Counted from the first letter of the stretch, positions 11,688 through 22,897 are shown. The stretch: 64,000 nucleotides of DNA from Phlebiopsis flavidoalba (GCA_035772785.1 JAOCPU010000015.1:532838-596837); one strand, 5' to 3'. The notes: a model not told the origin generated them from the letters alone. Numbers and translations are program-made.

Positions 11688-12896
11688 ATGGGCAAGCGCA
11701 CCAAAGTTCCTGCTGCACTTCATTCCGAGCTCGCAGAGTACGCGTCGCTGCTGCGCGCTCAGGACCAGCGACACACTTGACCTTGCATCTCAGCTTACCG
11801 CGCCCCCAAAGACTGCAACACCAACCGGAGAGCGCGATGTCCACCCGGCTCTGGACGACGATGGCGAGAGCGAGCTGGCCGCTCACGGAGACCGCGACCA
11901 CATCTCAGGACATAGCCCCAGACCCACCCGAGCTCGATGCACCCACACTGCGCAGGCTGAAGCGCATATCGGCTGCCAAAGTCAAGAAGGCGCCGCGCGA
12001 CGACTGGACGCGCTGGCCGTTGCTCGCGGGAGACGTGCACGTCCCAGAATGGAGCCTTGAGGACGAGGTTCGCCATCTTGCCGCGCAGAGGCTCTTCGGG
12101 GCGGCGCTGCGTCCTCTCCGGGCCCGTCTGGACGCGTTGAGGAGCCCAGTGAGGATGCTGCCCGCTTGTACCTGGGAGCCCAGCTGCGTCCTCGAGGCAA
12201 CCCAGCCCTACTGCATCGGACAAGGATCAAGAGGAAGACCTGGACGTCTTGCTGCCACCAGTCGCCCTCAGCTCTTTAACTGCATCGTCTGGCCGATTCC
12301 TAGCTCAGCTGCTTGCTGTACTCGCTGCATATGTCCCGCCTGGAGGCGGTAGCATGCAAAACCGTTTGAGACCGATTAATTGGGAGATCGTACTCGACAT
12401 AGCCGCTGCCAATGGTCTTGTCAATGAATCGTGAGACGCCGCTCTCTTTGCGTAGTGTGCGGGTATCTGACTCGTAATCCGCAGGATCCTTAGCACTGTC
12501 CGGTCCCGTCTCTCGGCTATTTACACACCCTCCGCCGATACGGTTTCCGCACACCTTTCTGCCGGAACACGTTCTTCGTGACTCGTCGCCAGACAATCTA
12601 GATTTCTTGAGTATCGACGGCTACGACCCGCAGTCTCTCATACCTAAACGTATGTCATCTCCCTGGTTGTGTGTCTGTGTCTCTGATTTACCCCTCACCC
12701 AGGGAAGCGAGGTCCGTACCGCAAACGCAGCGCTTCCTCTCACGAAGGCCCCGCAAAGCGGCTCAAATCTGAGTCTGCAAGCCCCCGAGGGGTGAAGATG
12801 GACAGCCGGTATCTGTTTCAAGTAAATATTGCATTAGGATATGCACCATGCGCTCCACGCAAGGCATCTACGCCGCTGTACATACACCCTATGTGA
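11688..12896 (+). CDS. unassigned nuclear protein, possibly Rrn5-like
   Basis: A coding region, probably nuclear. It begins MGKRTKVPAALHSELAEYAS at 11688, then DTLDLASQLT, an acidic linker (HPALDDDGESELAAHGDRD), DDWTRWPLLAGDVHVPEWSL followed by EDEVRHLAA, then SSGRFLAQLLAVLAAYVPP, SMQNRLRPINWEIVLDIAAA, TVRSRLSAIYTPSADTVSAH, and a basic tail KRGPYRKRSASSHEGPAKRL. A clean intron (GTATGT..CAG, about 12651-12703) precedes the basic tail. The arrangement reminded me of basidiomycete proteins annotated as Myb/SANT or Rrn5-like RNA polymerase I factors, but I see no SANT helix set, so that label is only a suggestion. Frame changes occur near 11760, around 11900-12200 and near 12570. The 3' end is uncertain because a GTGAGT at 12893 may start another intron. 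Confidence 0.55.
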
Positions 12897-13294
12897 GTAT
12901 CCGTTCCTTTCGGCTCGGAAGTGTACGTGATGTTTGAGGCATTTGGCTTTATGTAAGGGTCTCCCTTACGGTGCAGAAACCTATCTCAGCTACCTTCGAG
13001 GGGTCCACTTTGGTGGATGCTCTCGCTTTATCTGACCCACTATTTCGTGCACCTTGTTCTGGAATAGCTCGCTGATCTATCTTCCGCAGGTGTACACAGT
13101 ATGCTGCGGACCTGTAGAATCAGCGCTGCGCCGCTTCATTTATCGCAAAAATGGCTTGGTGCTGAATACTGATTCGTTGGTGGAAGGGTCCTGACAAGCC
13201 TTCCCTGTAACTCATGCACTCATGCGCGGCCGGATAGTGTTTAATTTGTACAATTGTCCCGCAAGCCAGCGTCCAATACTTGTCGAATTCAATG
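12897..13294. other. intergenic between convergent genes
   Basis: The interval between the + nuclear-protein gene and the - hydrolase gene. It may contain a last exon of the former after a CAG acceptor near 13090. Nothing else is seen. Confidence 0.4.
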
Positions 13295-14149
13295 TCATTT
13301 TGAGAGTTCATACAATCCCTTGCTTTCGATCCGATACGACAGATGTTCGCTCCAAAAGGTGACAACAGGTTTCCATTCAGTATTGCGCGGCATACCCTCA
13401 CCCTTTCCGAGGTTTACGTCCTTGACAAAGCTGTATCCCTTTTTGAACGCCGCAAGCGCGTTCGCAGGGAGCGCGCTCTCAGCAGGCGGGGGCGATGCGC
13501 AACAAGCACAGGCGTCGGGCACGCACGCGCTAGTGCCGTGGGGAACGACAGCAGCGGTCCACACACGCTCACAACGGTGCCCAAAGCGCGCGGCGACCGT
13601 CCGCCTTCTCGAGTTCGCGTCGCCCACCAGCGCAGCGCAAGCTCCGGCCGCGACGGTGCCGCCCTGCGCGAACCCAAAGAGATGGATGCGCGCGTGGTGA
13701 CCAGCCGCGGGGCCCCGTGAGGTGTGTCGAGCAACAGCATGAGGAGCGTGAGAGCAGAGCTGGGGTTTCTGTTGCGTGCGTGCAGAAGCTCGCCGAGCGC
13801 GTCGAAGGAGGGGTACCACTGGTACGCGTCCTCATACAGGTACGGGATCCTGGTGCGCGTGGGTTGGCAAGACAGGCGCGGCGGTGGGGCGCGGACTCAC
13901 AGCTCAGGGGCGCGCCACGGCGAGTGTTGCGGTTCTGCGGGAGCTGAGCGTCGTACCGAGCTTTGCAAAGGGTTTATGGGTGTCCGCCTGTGGGGACTGT
14001 GGGTGAGTCTTGGAGAGATGCGGTGCGTTGAAAGAGCGAGAGATCTTACCCAGACCGTGTAGTAGGATTAGTTTATTTTCGTCCGACGCCGTCTGCGGAA
14101 GGGTTGTACTCGAAGGGTAACGGGAATGGCGCCCTTGCTGGGTGCGCAT
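13295..14149 (-). CDS. alpha/beta hydrolase, thioesterase/carboxylesterase-like
   Basis: Small cytosolic serine-hydrolase-fold protein. Reading leftwards from the ATG at 14149: FEYNPSADG, DENKLILLHGLG (the oxyanion HG strand), an intron starting GTAAGA, DTHKPFAKLGTTL, YQWYPSFDALGELL, RIHLFGFAQGGTVAA (nucleophile elbow), LALRWWATRTREGGRSP, GTVVSVCGPLLSFPT, CPTPVLVAHRP, then a C-terminal KKGYSFVKDVNLGKGEGMPR and FWSEHLS. The order matches acyl-protein thioesterase/carboxylesterase-like proteins of about 230-260 aa. The nucleophile position in G-x-S-x-G is Ala (GFAQG; codon on the + strand at 13677-13679), so catalysis is uncertain. Frame changes occur near 14100, 13850-13700 and 13660. The start is uncertain because only the reading frame, not the context, supports it. 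Confidence 0.72.
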
Positions 14150-14958
14150 TTGGGGATGGCTTCCTGTGCCTCGCGTGCAGAAAGGTCGATGGGCGCGGAC
14201 ATGGTAGTTGTAACAAAGATGTCTACGCGCTATCGTCACGCATCCGCGTCCGCGTCCCCAAATATCCAGCTCGATTTTATTGATGGCATCACAAGATCTG
14301 ATTCGCGACTGCCTGCTCCGGCCTCCTGGTTTCTCTTCCAGACCACCACTTCGTCTGGGAAATCCGGATCGCCTACTCCTAGTTATACGGCATCCAGCAC
14401 GACCTATGCAATTGCTCTGGGCCCTTCTCACCTAGACTCTTTCTACTCTGCTACCACGCTACGACTCTGGAAAGTGGCCTCCTGACCTATGCCCAAGTAT
14501 GCCTCTTGTGAGTACGTGACTTGTACGTGACTCTGGCACCTCCACCGTATTTGCCCCATGGCAGCGAGTTTGAAAAACTTGCTATTATTCTGGAACATCA
14601 AAGACCTAATTAGGTTATATGCCCATCTAGAGCACGCCGCAAAGTAACATCGCGTATCTGGAAACCGTATATCTTCTGTCTTCGAACCTGGATGAATCTG
14701 GACAGAGCTATGCAGCGTGGAAATCTAGCCCGACCAATCCAGTGTGGGAATCCTAGGATATCAAGAATTTCCACTATCCTTACTACTCCTCTCGGGACAT
14801 GGCGCGGCGCCGTTCTCTCTTAAGTATGAGTAGATCTGAACGTGTAACCCGCCCAACTACGCGACTCGCAAACTGTGTTTGCTTGCGATGGCTGCATATA
14901 TGTGACGGGAGTGATTTGTGTACGCTGCATCGCGACGCGATTGCCCCCTACAGTCAAC
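14150..14958. other. divergent intergenic region
   Basis: Lies between the divergent hydrolase (-) and membrane-protein (+) genes. A + frame to 14485 rich in Ser, Thr and Ala and a short frame at 14799-15083 are present without recognisable motifs. Probably promoters of both flanking genes. Confidence 0.4.
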
Positions 14959-16293
14959 ATGAGCTCAGAAAAGCAGCTCTCCGACGACGTACAGACTACC
15001 ATCCTCTACCAATGCGGCCTGCTGCTCTGCGCTGTGATCTACGGTATGTTCTAGCGCCGCCATGCCTTTGGTACATTGGCTGAGTACTGTTCAGGTGCAC
15101 ACATAATATTGTTTGGACTCAGTCTCCGACTCACCTCAAGGCGGAGAAACATGCGTTTGCTAGCATATGTCGTGGTGCTATTTTGCGTCGCGACTATAGG
15201 ATTCGGCCTTCAGGCCTGGTGGACGCGTGGTCGCCTTCACCGAGAACGTCAACTACTCCGGCGGGCCGAATAAGTTTCTACTCGACAACATACACAGTCC
15301 TGCAAATCAGGCTGTTACGGCAGTGTAAGCATTGCCGTCTGTAATCATGTGCAATGATAGCTAATGCGAAGTCCTCAGTTACATTGTTTTGAATATGCTC
15401 TCCGATGGCATCATTGTAAATCGCCACTCAACGCTACAACGGGGCCATACTGATGTTCGAGTGCAGCTGTACCGGTTTCTACGCGCTTTGCGGATGCATG
15501 AATACACGCAACCAGCGATGGGCTCTACTTTTTGTCGTACCAAGCTCAATAGCGCTCATCAGTACGTTCACCAAAGTGCAGTCGGCTCCAGCACTAACAG
15601 CGTACGTAGTTACCGCGGGTAGCTGCTTCCCCCAAATAACAGGCCTCGGCGTGGCACTGTGGACAGGGATGTCCCTCTCACCGGGAATAGCATACATGGC
15701 GCTCTCGCTATCGATCAACACAGTGCTTACAGTGCTCATCGTCGGGCAGTTGCTCTATCTTGCGCCGGCGGATCAACACAATGTTCAAGGGCCACGGCTC
15801 GGGCAGAGCGTATACGTCGGCCGCCGCATTTCTCATCGAGAGCGCCGCGCTTTACACGACTGTCGCGCTCATGACCGTCATCGCGTGCGGCGTCGGCAGC
15901 CCGATGCAGTATGTGCTCCTTCCGATGCTCGGCCAGCTTCAGGTACACAGCTCGTTCTTCTCCCCCCCCTGGTCCTCCGTAGCTGATTGGTGGACATAGG
16001 CAATCCCGCCACTGCTCATCACGAGCCGCCTTGCAGTAGGCGCGGCGCTCGACGGCGAGGGCATTTCGCGCCTCCGCGCGACCCCTGGCCTGCGACACAA
16101 GGTGTCCAACGTCATCCGCACTGCCGGCGAGATGTTTTCAAGCTTCGACCGTGCGCTGCACCTCGACACTAATGTCTCCCGCGCGGCGAGCGACCCAAGC
16201 GGCGTCAGTGTGAGCGGGGTCAGTGGTGTGATTGACACCTTCTACCCACAGCAAGAAGAGCGTCATGAACGAGAAGGAAGAGTATTGGAATAG
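14959..16293 (+). CDS. seven-TM membrane protein of Agaricomycete type
   Basis: Integral plasma-membrane protein of a family abundant in Agaricomycetes, usually annotated as hypothetical; receptor-like topology but no known ligand. Start MSSEKQLSDDVQTTILYQCG at 14959. TM1 LLLCAVIYGAHIILFGLSL spans the intron 15044-15094, which joins in phase. TM2 is RLLAYVVVLFCVATIGFGLQ; then QAVTAV, an intron, YIVLNMLSDGII (TM3), an intron, YALCGCMNTRNQRWALLFVV (TM4), LSPGIAYMALSLSINTVLTV (TM5-6), RRRINTMFKGHGSGRAYTSA, LYTTVALMTVIACGVGSPMQ (TM6-7) and IPPLLITSRLAVGAAL. The cytosolic tail is rich in Ser and Gly (SGVSVSGVSGVIDTFYPQQ). The tail may run on to about 16503 through one more frame change, since MSGASGNGLPTYRNDRER follows. 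Shifts are seen near 15240, 15478 and 15760. Confidence 0.75.
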
Positions 16294-16865
16294 CGGCCAT
16301 TCCGAGGGAAGGATATACGCGCGATTAGCGACGCGAGCGCGATGAGTGGAACGAGTGGTGTGAGTGAAGTCAATCGGATGAGCGGTGCGAGCGGTAACGG
16401 CCTCCCGACGTATCGAAATGATCGAGAGCGAGTTCTCGTTTTTGTACAGCGGCGACGTGGACCTCCGAGTGCCAACGCCAGTGTACGGTTCTGAGAGCGT
16501 GTGATGTTTCAAGTCTGGAATTGTTGTGTTGCTGCTGATTCTTTTCTGCCTTCGCTGAACACTCTTTGTCAGTGATGTTTGTATTATAGAATACTTTCCG
16601 CATACTGACCGTCGCGGTCTTACGCCTTCTTTTGTAGCAATAACCAGTTCTCCTTCCCTGCTTCGCGTTCTTACATAAAATTCACTGCTAAATTCAAAAC
16701 ACAAGTCATATGAAATCACAAGCGTGTCAGACTGAGACACAAGTCATACGTGCCCGACGAATCATACGTGCTACTCGTGCGCACAATCTGCATACAACTA
16801 TATCAAGTAAGGCTACAAATACACTAGTCGCGAGTATGTTTCAGAAGATGTGGATAGATGAAAGT
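16294..16865. other. 3' intergenic between convergent genes
   Basis: May hold the end of the Ser-rich tail of the upstream membrane protein (to about 16503) and 3' UTRs. Nothing else is seen. Confidence 0.4.
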
Positions 16866-19800
16866 TCACGTCGCCCCTAGCACCGCAGCAGCCCGAGCAT
16901 ACAACCTGTCCTCGTCAATACCCGGGGTACGCGAGATCAGTGTTTGAGCTTTCTCAACTAAGCTTTCCAGAAGCTCGGGTTGATCTTTCATGTGCAATCT
17001 GAGGAACATCACAGCAAGGGCTGTGACCCATATTTTCTCGGACACACCAAGGGCCTTTGATTCCGTAAGGAGGAGGGCCCACCGATGAGTGACAGCAATT
17101 GGCCATCGGGAGGGAAGGACCCGTCAAATGACTGCAGACGCATGAGCTGAACAACTCGCTCCTCCGTCGACAAAGGCTCAGGGACATTGATCTTGTCGAC
17201 AGGCGGAGGAGGTATGTCGTCTGTGGTATCCATCCGATCGTCCCGTTGCAATTGCCGTAGAATGCAAACACACTTCGAGTTTGTGCGCGTGTAGATCCAC
17301 CAAACAGTGATCCTGAGCCAAAAGCGTTCGCGGGTTGTGGAGAGTTGCCAAATAAACCCCCAAATGTGGGTGAACGGCTATTCGTGATTGGACCACTGAA
17401 TGGCACAAACGGTGACACGGACGAGCCGAAAGTCGAGCTCCTGCTGCTCGCTCGCTGTGCAGGTACGAACACTGGTGCGCCGAAAAGTGGTGATCCTCCA
17501 GGAGGAAGTGGCGCGCTCATCGGTGCCGGTGATGCCGCACCGAACGCAAACAATGAACCAGCTCTGCCAGTGCCTAGCTGATGTTGTTGAGGCAGCTGAG
17601 GTTGTGGAGGCGGCTGAGGTTGTTGAGGCAGATGTTGTTGTTGAGGCAGATGATGTTGTTGAGGCAGCTGAGGTTGTTGAGGCAGCTGTGCGAATGCCGA
17701 TCCCATCTGAGGTGCCATCCGTGCATGGCTGAAGAGCCTGCCGCCTAATTGGGTCTGTCGGACAGGTTGTTGAGCTGCTCCAAATACCAGCAATGGTCCA
17801 TGAGAGCGAGAGGGATTAAGAGGAATGGTGTTTGCCTCGACCTCGAAATCTTGCACTTTTGCCTTCGTACGCTTGTCAACGGCTATGAAAGAGGTGAAGC
17901 GCGATGCAAGCTGATATTGAGTGCCCAGACGGATGATGAGGTTCCTCACGTCGGAGGCCTTGCCGTCTCTCACGCTATCCTCAAGATCCATGATTGCGCG
18001 GCGAGCGGCCAGAGTCGGAACAAGAGGCGGATGCTGCGATGTCGGAGAGGTCTCAATGACTTGAACAGGGACGGCGAACTGCAGCATCTCGCCTTCACCA
18101 TCGCGTTGAGCGCGAATAACAACCTCCTTGGGCGGGGTTTTTTTTTTTTTATGAACGACCTATCCTCTTGCAACGCAAAGACCACAAAGCGGTTTCCGGG
18201 GTAAATCGCAGAGATCTTCGCGGGAGCTTGACGAACGATCGCTGAGTCGGCAACGCGGGCGACAGAGAAGCCAGTACGGGTGCCCCAGTCAACAGAGACG
18301 TTCTTGAGGATGTATGTCCGACTGGCGCGCACGAGCTTCGAGCACCTGCCGATGATGGTGTCTGCTGTGGTAGCCATCAGACAGATACCATTCCCGGCTC
18401 TGGCCATGCCTTCACACATCGCCGACGAGGTCGTCTCTCCGATGCCGAGTGTATAAAAAACTCGCAGCGGTGCATTCGCGGCCGCGGCCGCTACGGCCGC
18501 GCTGATAGGCTGAATGGTACGATCGATATCCCAAGCCTATGCATACTGACGTGAGTTTGTGTTTGTACGTGGCGTACTAGAGCACGCACCTCGCCATCTG
18601 TAAGTATAAACATCGCAGACGCCATGTCCATTCTTCTTGTGCGAAGGGTGTTCTCGAGCGCCGAGCGCATCTCGGTACCACCGTAGTTAGCAGTCATGCT
18701 ATCAATATGCTCCGTCTGTTGGCCTTCATTTGAGCGTCATGACCAAGAAGGCCAAATTGTATTTTACGCACCGCTTGAGAGATACTAATCTCATCGTACT
18801 CAACGCTTGACGGCCAGAGGCTAGAGGATTGGCTACCAAAACTGAAGATGTTGAACCGGGTGCCTGTGTTCGGCAGCGACCGCCCCCCCCCCCCCCCCCC
18901 CCCCCCCCTCCCCCCCCCCCCCCCCTCCCCCCCCCCCCCCTACCCCCCCCCCCTCCCCCCCCCCACCCCCCCCCCCCCCCCCCCCTCAGCAACATTATTA
19001 AGGCCCGTTTGGCGGTCTCGATCCTCTGACCGCCCATGCTACCACTCCGGTCGACGAGGAAGATGTACTCTTGCTGTTGGATGGGCGGGAGGCTGAACTT
19101 GGGCACGACGCTTAGCTGCATTGCAACCGTCCCATCTGGTGCCCGCTCAGAGAAGCAGCGCGGGGCGTCAAGACCTTCCGCAGCAATGATGAGCACGAAA
19201 TCCCGAACCATAAAGTCCGGCGACGTGTATCGCGCCGCCTGAGCCGCATGGCTCGCGGACTCGTTGCGCGTCATCAATACCATCGGGTGGGTAGGCTAAT
19301 GACGTTCTTGACCGCCCCTTGCATGCGAATGTCCACGGAGATTGTGACGCGATCAGGCGGGACCATTCGCGCACCAAGCAACCCTGGAGGTACTTGGCCG
19401 AAACGCATGCCGATATACATGGGCAATTGCAGCCTAATTTGTTCCGTAGCATCGTCTTCCATCAGGTCAAGGACGTACTATACCGCCCATGATTTGAGAT
19501 ATCAGCACCTAGGCTATATAAGGTGTACTCACCGTAATCTTGGTGGTGATGATTTGTTGCCCAGGAAGGGCCCCAAGCGAGAGCGAAAATACTATAAAGG
19601 CTATCAATACATTGAAACGAGTAGAGACTAGTTATACTAAGTCGCTTACCATCATCCGTGACATGCTCGACGAGCCCAGTCATCAGACCTTGGCTGATAG
19701 CAGCCTGGTGCTCACGTCTGGCCTCTTCTCGTTCCTTTACGACAGCAGTGATAACCCTTCCATCTTCAGCAGTCATCTCAAATCCGCACACGGCGGCGCG

Positions 19801-20049
19801 AGAAGGCACCGGGAAGACGTATCTAGCTTGGGTGAGTCCGTCTGGCGAAGCCTGCCAAAACTGCTGTGATACTGTGACAATAGAAGACACTGTTCTCCGC
19901 GGGTGAGAAATTTGACTATGTCAAGGGAGGGATCACGTACCGTCGATTACATTTGCATGCACTTCGACGCGCTCGAGGGGTAGATAGACATCATTTCCTG
20001 TCTGAACGTGTACAATGCCACAAGGTGTGTTTGAGTGAGGGATTCTCAT
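16866..20049 (-). CDS. VIT domain plus vWA domain protein (copy 1)
   Basis: Large protein with an N-terminal VIT (vault/inter-alpha-trypsin) domain and a von Willebrand factor A domain, like PARP4 and ITIH-type proteins but without an enzyme domain. Start ATG at 20049 (TPCGIVHVQTGNDVYLPLER, VEVHANVID); an intron at 19890-19940 leads to SSIVTVSQQFWQASPDGLTQ and YVFPVPSRAAVCGFEM. Then LQLPMYIGMRFGQVPPGLLG, the MIDAS motif YIFLVDRSGSMGG (about 19030-19064), FNIFSFGSQSSSLWPSSVEY, DSMTANYGGTEMRSALENTL, GICLMATTADTIIGRCSKLV, MLQFAVPVQVIE, ARRAIMDLEDS and SFIAVDKRTKAK. A Gln-rich and FG-rich linker follows, then ERVVQLMRLQSFDGSFP and LRLHMKDQPELLESLVEKAQ, stop at 16866-16868. Broken by a 103-base poly(C) tract at 18883-18985 and by shifts near a T13 run (18138-18150). 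A paralogue lies at 58.9-62.0 kb. Confidence 0.85.
17581..17692. repeat. coding minisatellite (LPQQ-type) in VIT/vWA copy 1
   Basis: Imperfect tandem units of about 12-18 bases (GTTGTTGAGGCAGCTGAG and variants) which, on the - strand, encode repeated LPQQ and LPQQPQ units in the low-complexity linker of the VIT/vWA protein. The paralogue at 59 kb lacks it. Confidence 0.7.
18138..18150. repeat. T13 homopolymer inside VIT/vWA copy 1
   Basis: Thirteen T's (A's on the coding - strand) fall between FALQEDRSFIK and PPKEVVIRAQRDG. The frame changes at the tract, and the paralogue reads through the equivalent position (HQEKLVPPEEVVIQAKR). Confidence 0.75.
18883..18985. repeat. 103-base interrupted poly(C) tract
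   Basis: A nearly pure C run with single T or A interruptions at 18909, 18926, 18941-18942, 18954 and 18965. It lies inside the vWA domain of the VIT/vWA gene, between codons for KRALIMLLR and LPNTGTRFN. The paralogue has only three bases (one Ala codon) at this position, so about 104 bases are extra, which also shifts the frame. Confidence 0.9.
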
Positions 20050-20837
20050 TCTGAGAGGTTGAAGGGCTCCTCACTTGTATCGCAACACTCTTTATACTTC
20101 GTGAGATGCGATCCGGAACCGAGGCGTAGTCAGATAGGGCAGCATAGCCTCAGGAGTCAGATGTAAGTTAAGTGATCCGGTCAGACAGGTTGTGGTCAAC
20201 AGGATTGTGATCATCCGCCGAGATTAGGTCTCCTATCGACGAGGAAGAGCTACATATTAGTTGTATACCTTGTGGATACAGTAGTGAACCAGCGGACGGA
20301 CATAAAAACTTGAACAGTCCCCGACCCGCTGAAAGCAAGGGTCAAAACTCTGATGCATTTCTTTGAAGTCCGCCGTGGCTCCTTGATGTGGATATATCGC
20401 GCGGTTCAGGGCTCTTATGCTTTCGTGGTACAGTGCTCCGGAGGTGTGAGTATGTAATCGAGATACCAGAGACAAGTGCAGGTCGTCTCCAGAGTTCTGA
20501 CTCTTGATGGGGCCAAGTCAGCATCGCTGACTACTCATTTGGCTTCTGGGGTACATTTCCCACGGTCAATGCGCCGTGTTAGGTTTCGGCGCTTTATAAC
20601 TTGCAGGCCTTTACAGAGTCGTTGACGATATAGCTGCCCAAAACTCGACCCGAAATATAGCTCGTTTCCGAGGGGGAAGTGGTGGTATTACTGTTGGAGA
20701 GTAGCTTTTGTTTCGATTTCCCTGTCTCTTCATTGTCTCTACACAATTACATGACCCATTTTGACCTGTAAATACCCTCACATAGTTCATCTCTTACACC
20801 GCTGCCCATTACCTCAAGATCCTTCCGAAGAAAGACG
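20050..20837. other. intergenic, nothing recognised
   Basis: Upstream region of VIT/vWA copy 1 and 3' region of the permease, both on the - strand. Short open frames only. Probable VIT/vWA promoter in 20050-20250. Confidence 0.4.
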
Positions 20838-22897
20838 TCAACCTACACCAGCGGCTCTGAACCGTAGCTCTACCAGCCTCAACGGTATAAACACCAGCGC
20901 CGCAACGACAAACGCGAATTCGAATCCTACATCGCCCGTCCTCTTTGCAATCGCCCGACGAACCACGCCTGGTCCATTGCAGGCACAACGAGGCCCGCCG
21001 CCGCTGCACACGCGCCGTGGAGCGCAGGAAGGCCCGTCGGGAGGCGGCGCTGGGGCGTTCCACGCGCTGAGGTCGTAGGACGCGAAGCGGGAGCGGCGTA
21101 TGAAGAGGGTGCTCGGCGAGGATGATCCCCGCCGTACCGCGGCTTGCCCAGTAGCCGATCAGGCCCAGAGCCGAAGTCGGTGAGCATGTCGCGTAGAACT
21201 TTGTTGCGCCTACTATCGACAATGGTATTTATTCTGTAATTGTTGTGGGTGAGTAGGAGAAACTGGAGGGATGAGGGGGAAAGAGCGTACATGGCCGTGG
21301 CGAGGACAGAGTAAAGACGTAGCGCGGGACGAGCGCGGCGGGAGGCACGAAGACCTGGAATGAGAGGCAGAAGGAGTAGAGCGTTATCGGCGCAACGTTT
21401 GCTGTTACGGGACAGCGCCATGAGCACTGTTAGGAACCTGCCAAACCCTCCTGCCGGTGCGAGCATCGCGTCGATGAGCCCTCCGACATTGCCAGAGTCG
21501 TATATCCTGCGGCCCAGGATGGTACGCTGGGTGTGGCGACGACCACTGCTGCGGCCCAGGCATTGCACGTGATCTATTCAAGGTTAGGCGAGAGCATTTG
21601 GCGGCGGACGCGACAAACTTACAATGGGGGACATTGAGTCCGAGGTATGAGTCAAGAAATATACGCCAACTACGGGTTACGATGAGTCATGGTTTGAATG
21701 ATACAAGCGGGAATGCATACCTGGAAACTTCAGATGGAAATACGTCGTGAAGTCGGACGCAAGCGTGAGAGTATGTTATCACGAAGCCCGCAATCGTTGA
21801 GGCAAATGATAGGATCGTCGACGCCGTCGCGGGCTCGGCGGGTGGAGGGTTTGAGAGGTGGTTTTCCGCCAATCCCGAGCGCAACGACGTATACAATCAG
21901 AACTGGTATCCACGCGAGACGTTCATACCTACTCAGTGTGAGTCATGATTAGTCATGAATGTTGTGGGGCGCACCAGCTGAGGACTTTGTACCGCAGAAC
22001 GAAATCTAGAGGCAGGGATTCATTGCGACTTATCTCAAACAGAGAAAATGGTATATACCAAAAGCGAAATAACCGAGATGATGGACAATCCCGACAGCTA
22101 ACGGCTGAGTGAGACTGCATTCCGTTCTGTGCCAAAATGAGATCATACCTCCAGCTGAGGCTTCCGCCAGACACGCTCGACAGTGTCTGCCCACCGAGTA
22201 TAAGCATTCAGGATGCGAAAACCCGCACATGGAAGCAAGGTTGAATACACTCGGAACGATTACGCCAAAGAAGCTGTCGATCTATCAGCACAGGCTTCTT
22301 CTGCAGCAGCACGTGTGTGCTCACCCAAGCTATATAGCGTGACTGGCACATCTGGCGAAGGCCGAGTTTCGGCCCCCATGTCGAACTGTGAGTATGGGGA
22401 TCAGTGGTGGTTTAGGTTCACGAGTGAACGGGCTTACAGGTACGCGGGGAGCGCACTCGCGAGCAAGTTGAAGAAGAGAATGACAAGACAAGAGTCGCGC
22501 AGGCGTGCCGAGACCGAATACGTAAACGGGACCCAATGTACCAAAGCGGAGAAGCTGAGAAGGTGTGAATGACTTCGCCTGGTTGGTAGCAATGTCTGGA
22601 TACTCACGAGAGGATGTTGAAGTTGGCCGATAGCCAGAGGAAGAAGATCTTGTTGTACTGCGTCTCTGTTCGTTGTTCTGGTGGTACAGTGCAGAATCCC
22701 TGCAGATCGTGAGGTCAGCTAAGCGAACATCCGGGTAAATTCAAACACAACGTACCCCGGGCTTCGACGCCCCAGCTGAGCAGCTCTTTTTTCGCAAATG
22801 GGGAGCAAAATTGTAGTGAAAGTCATCCTGGGTTTCCTGCGAGAGCGAGAGGTTGTACCTTTTCGATGTCGGCGCTGTAGCCCTTGTGGTCGGCCAT
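20838..22897 (-). CDS. purine-cytosine permease (NCS1 family, Fcy2-like)
   Basis: Plasma-membrane proton symporter for purines and cytosine. Read leftwards from the ATG at 22897: MADHKGYSADIEK, QDDFHYNFAPHLRKK, LSWGVEARG, then YNKIFFLWLSANFNILS ending exactly at a GTGAGT donor, GPKLGLRQMCQSRY, SNPPPAEPATASTILSFAST then IAGFVITYS (the conserved segment after the central helices), RIYDSGNVGGLIDAMLAPAG, GFGRFLTVLMALS, LGLIGYWAS, RRLPTGLPALHGACAAAAGL, and the C-terminal AKRTGDVGFEFAFVVAALVF followed by IPLRLVE, stop at 20838-20840. The order and spacing match Fcy2/Fcy21 proteins of about 500 aa with 12 helices. Several introns of about 50 bases are implied, with frame changes near 22480, 21400 and 20950. 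Identification is firm, the exon map is partial. Confidence 0.85.

Noticed and set aside
18829..19096. Poly-proline or poly-glycine protein encoded across the C tract
   Set aside because: An artefact of translating a homopolymer; the flanking vWA protein shows that the tract is an insertion in that gene.
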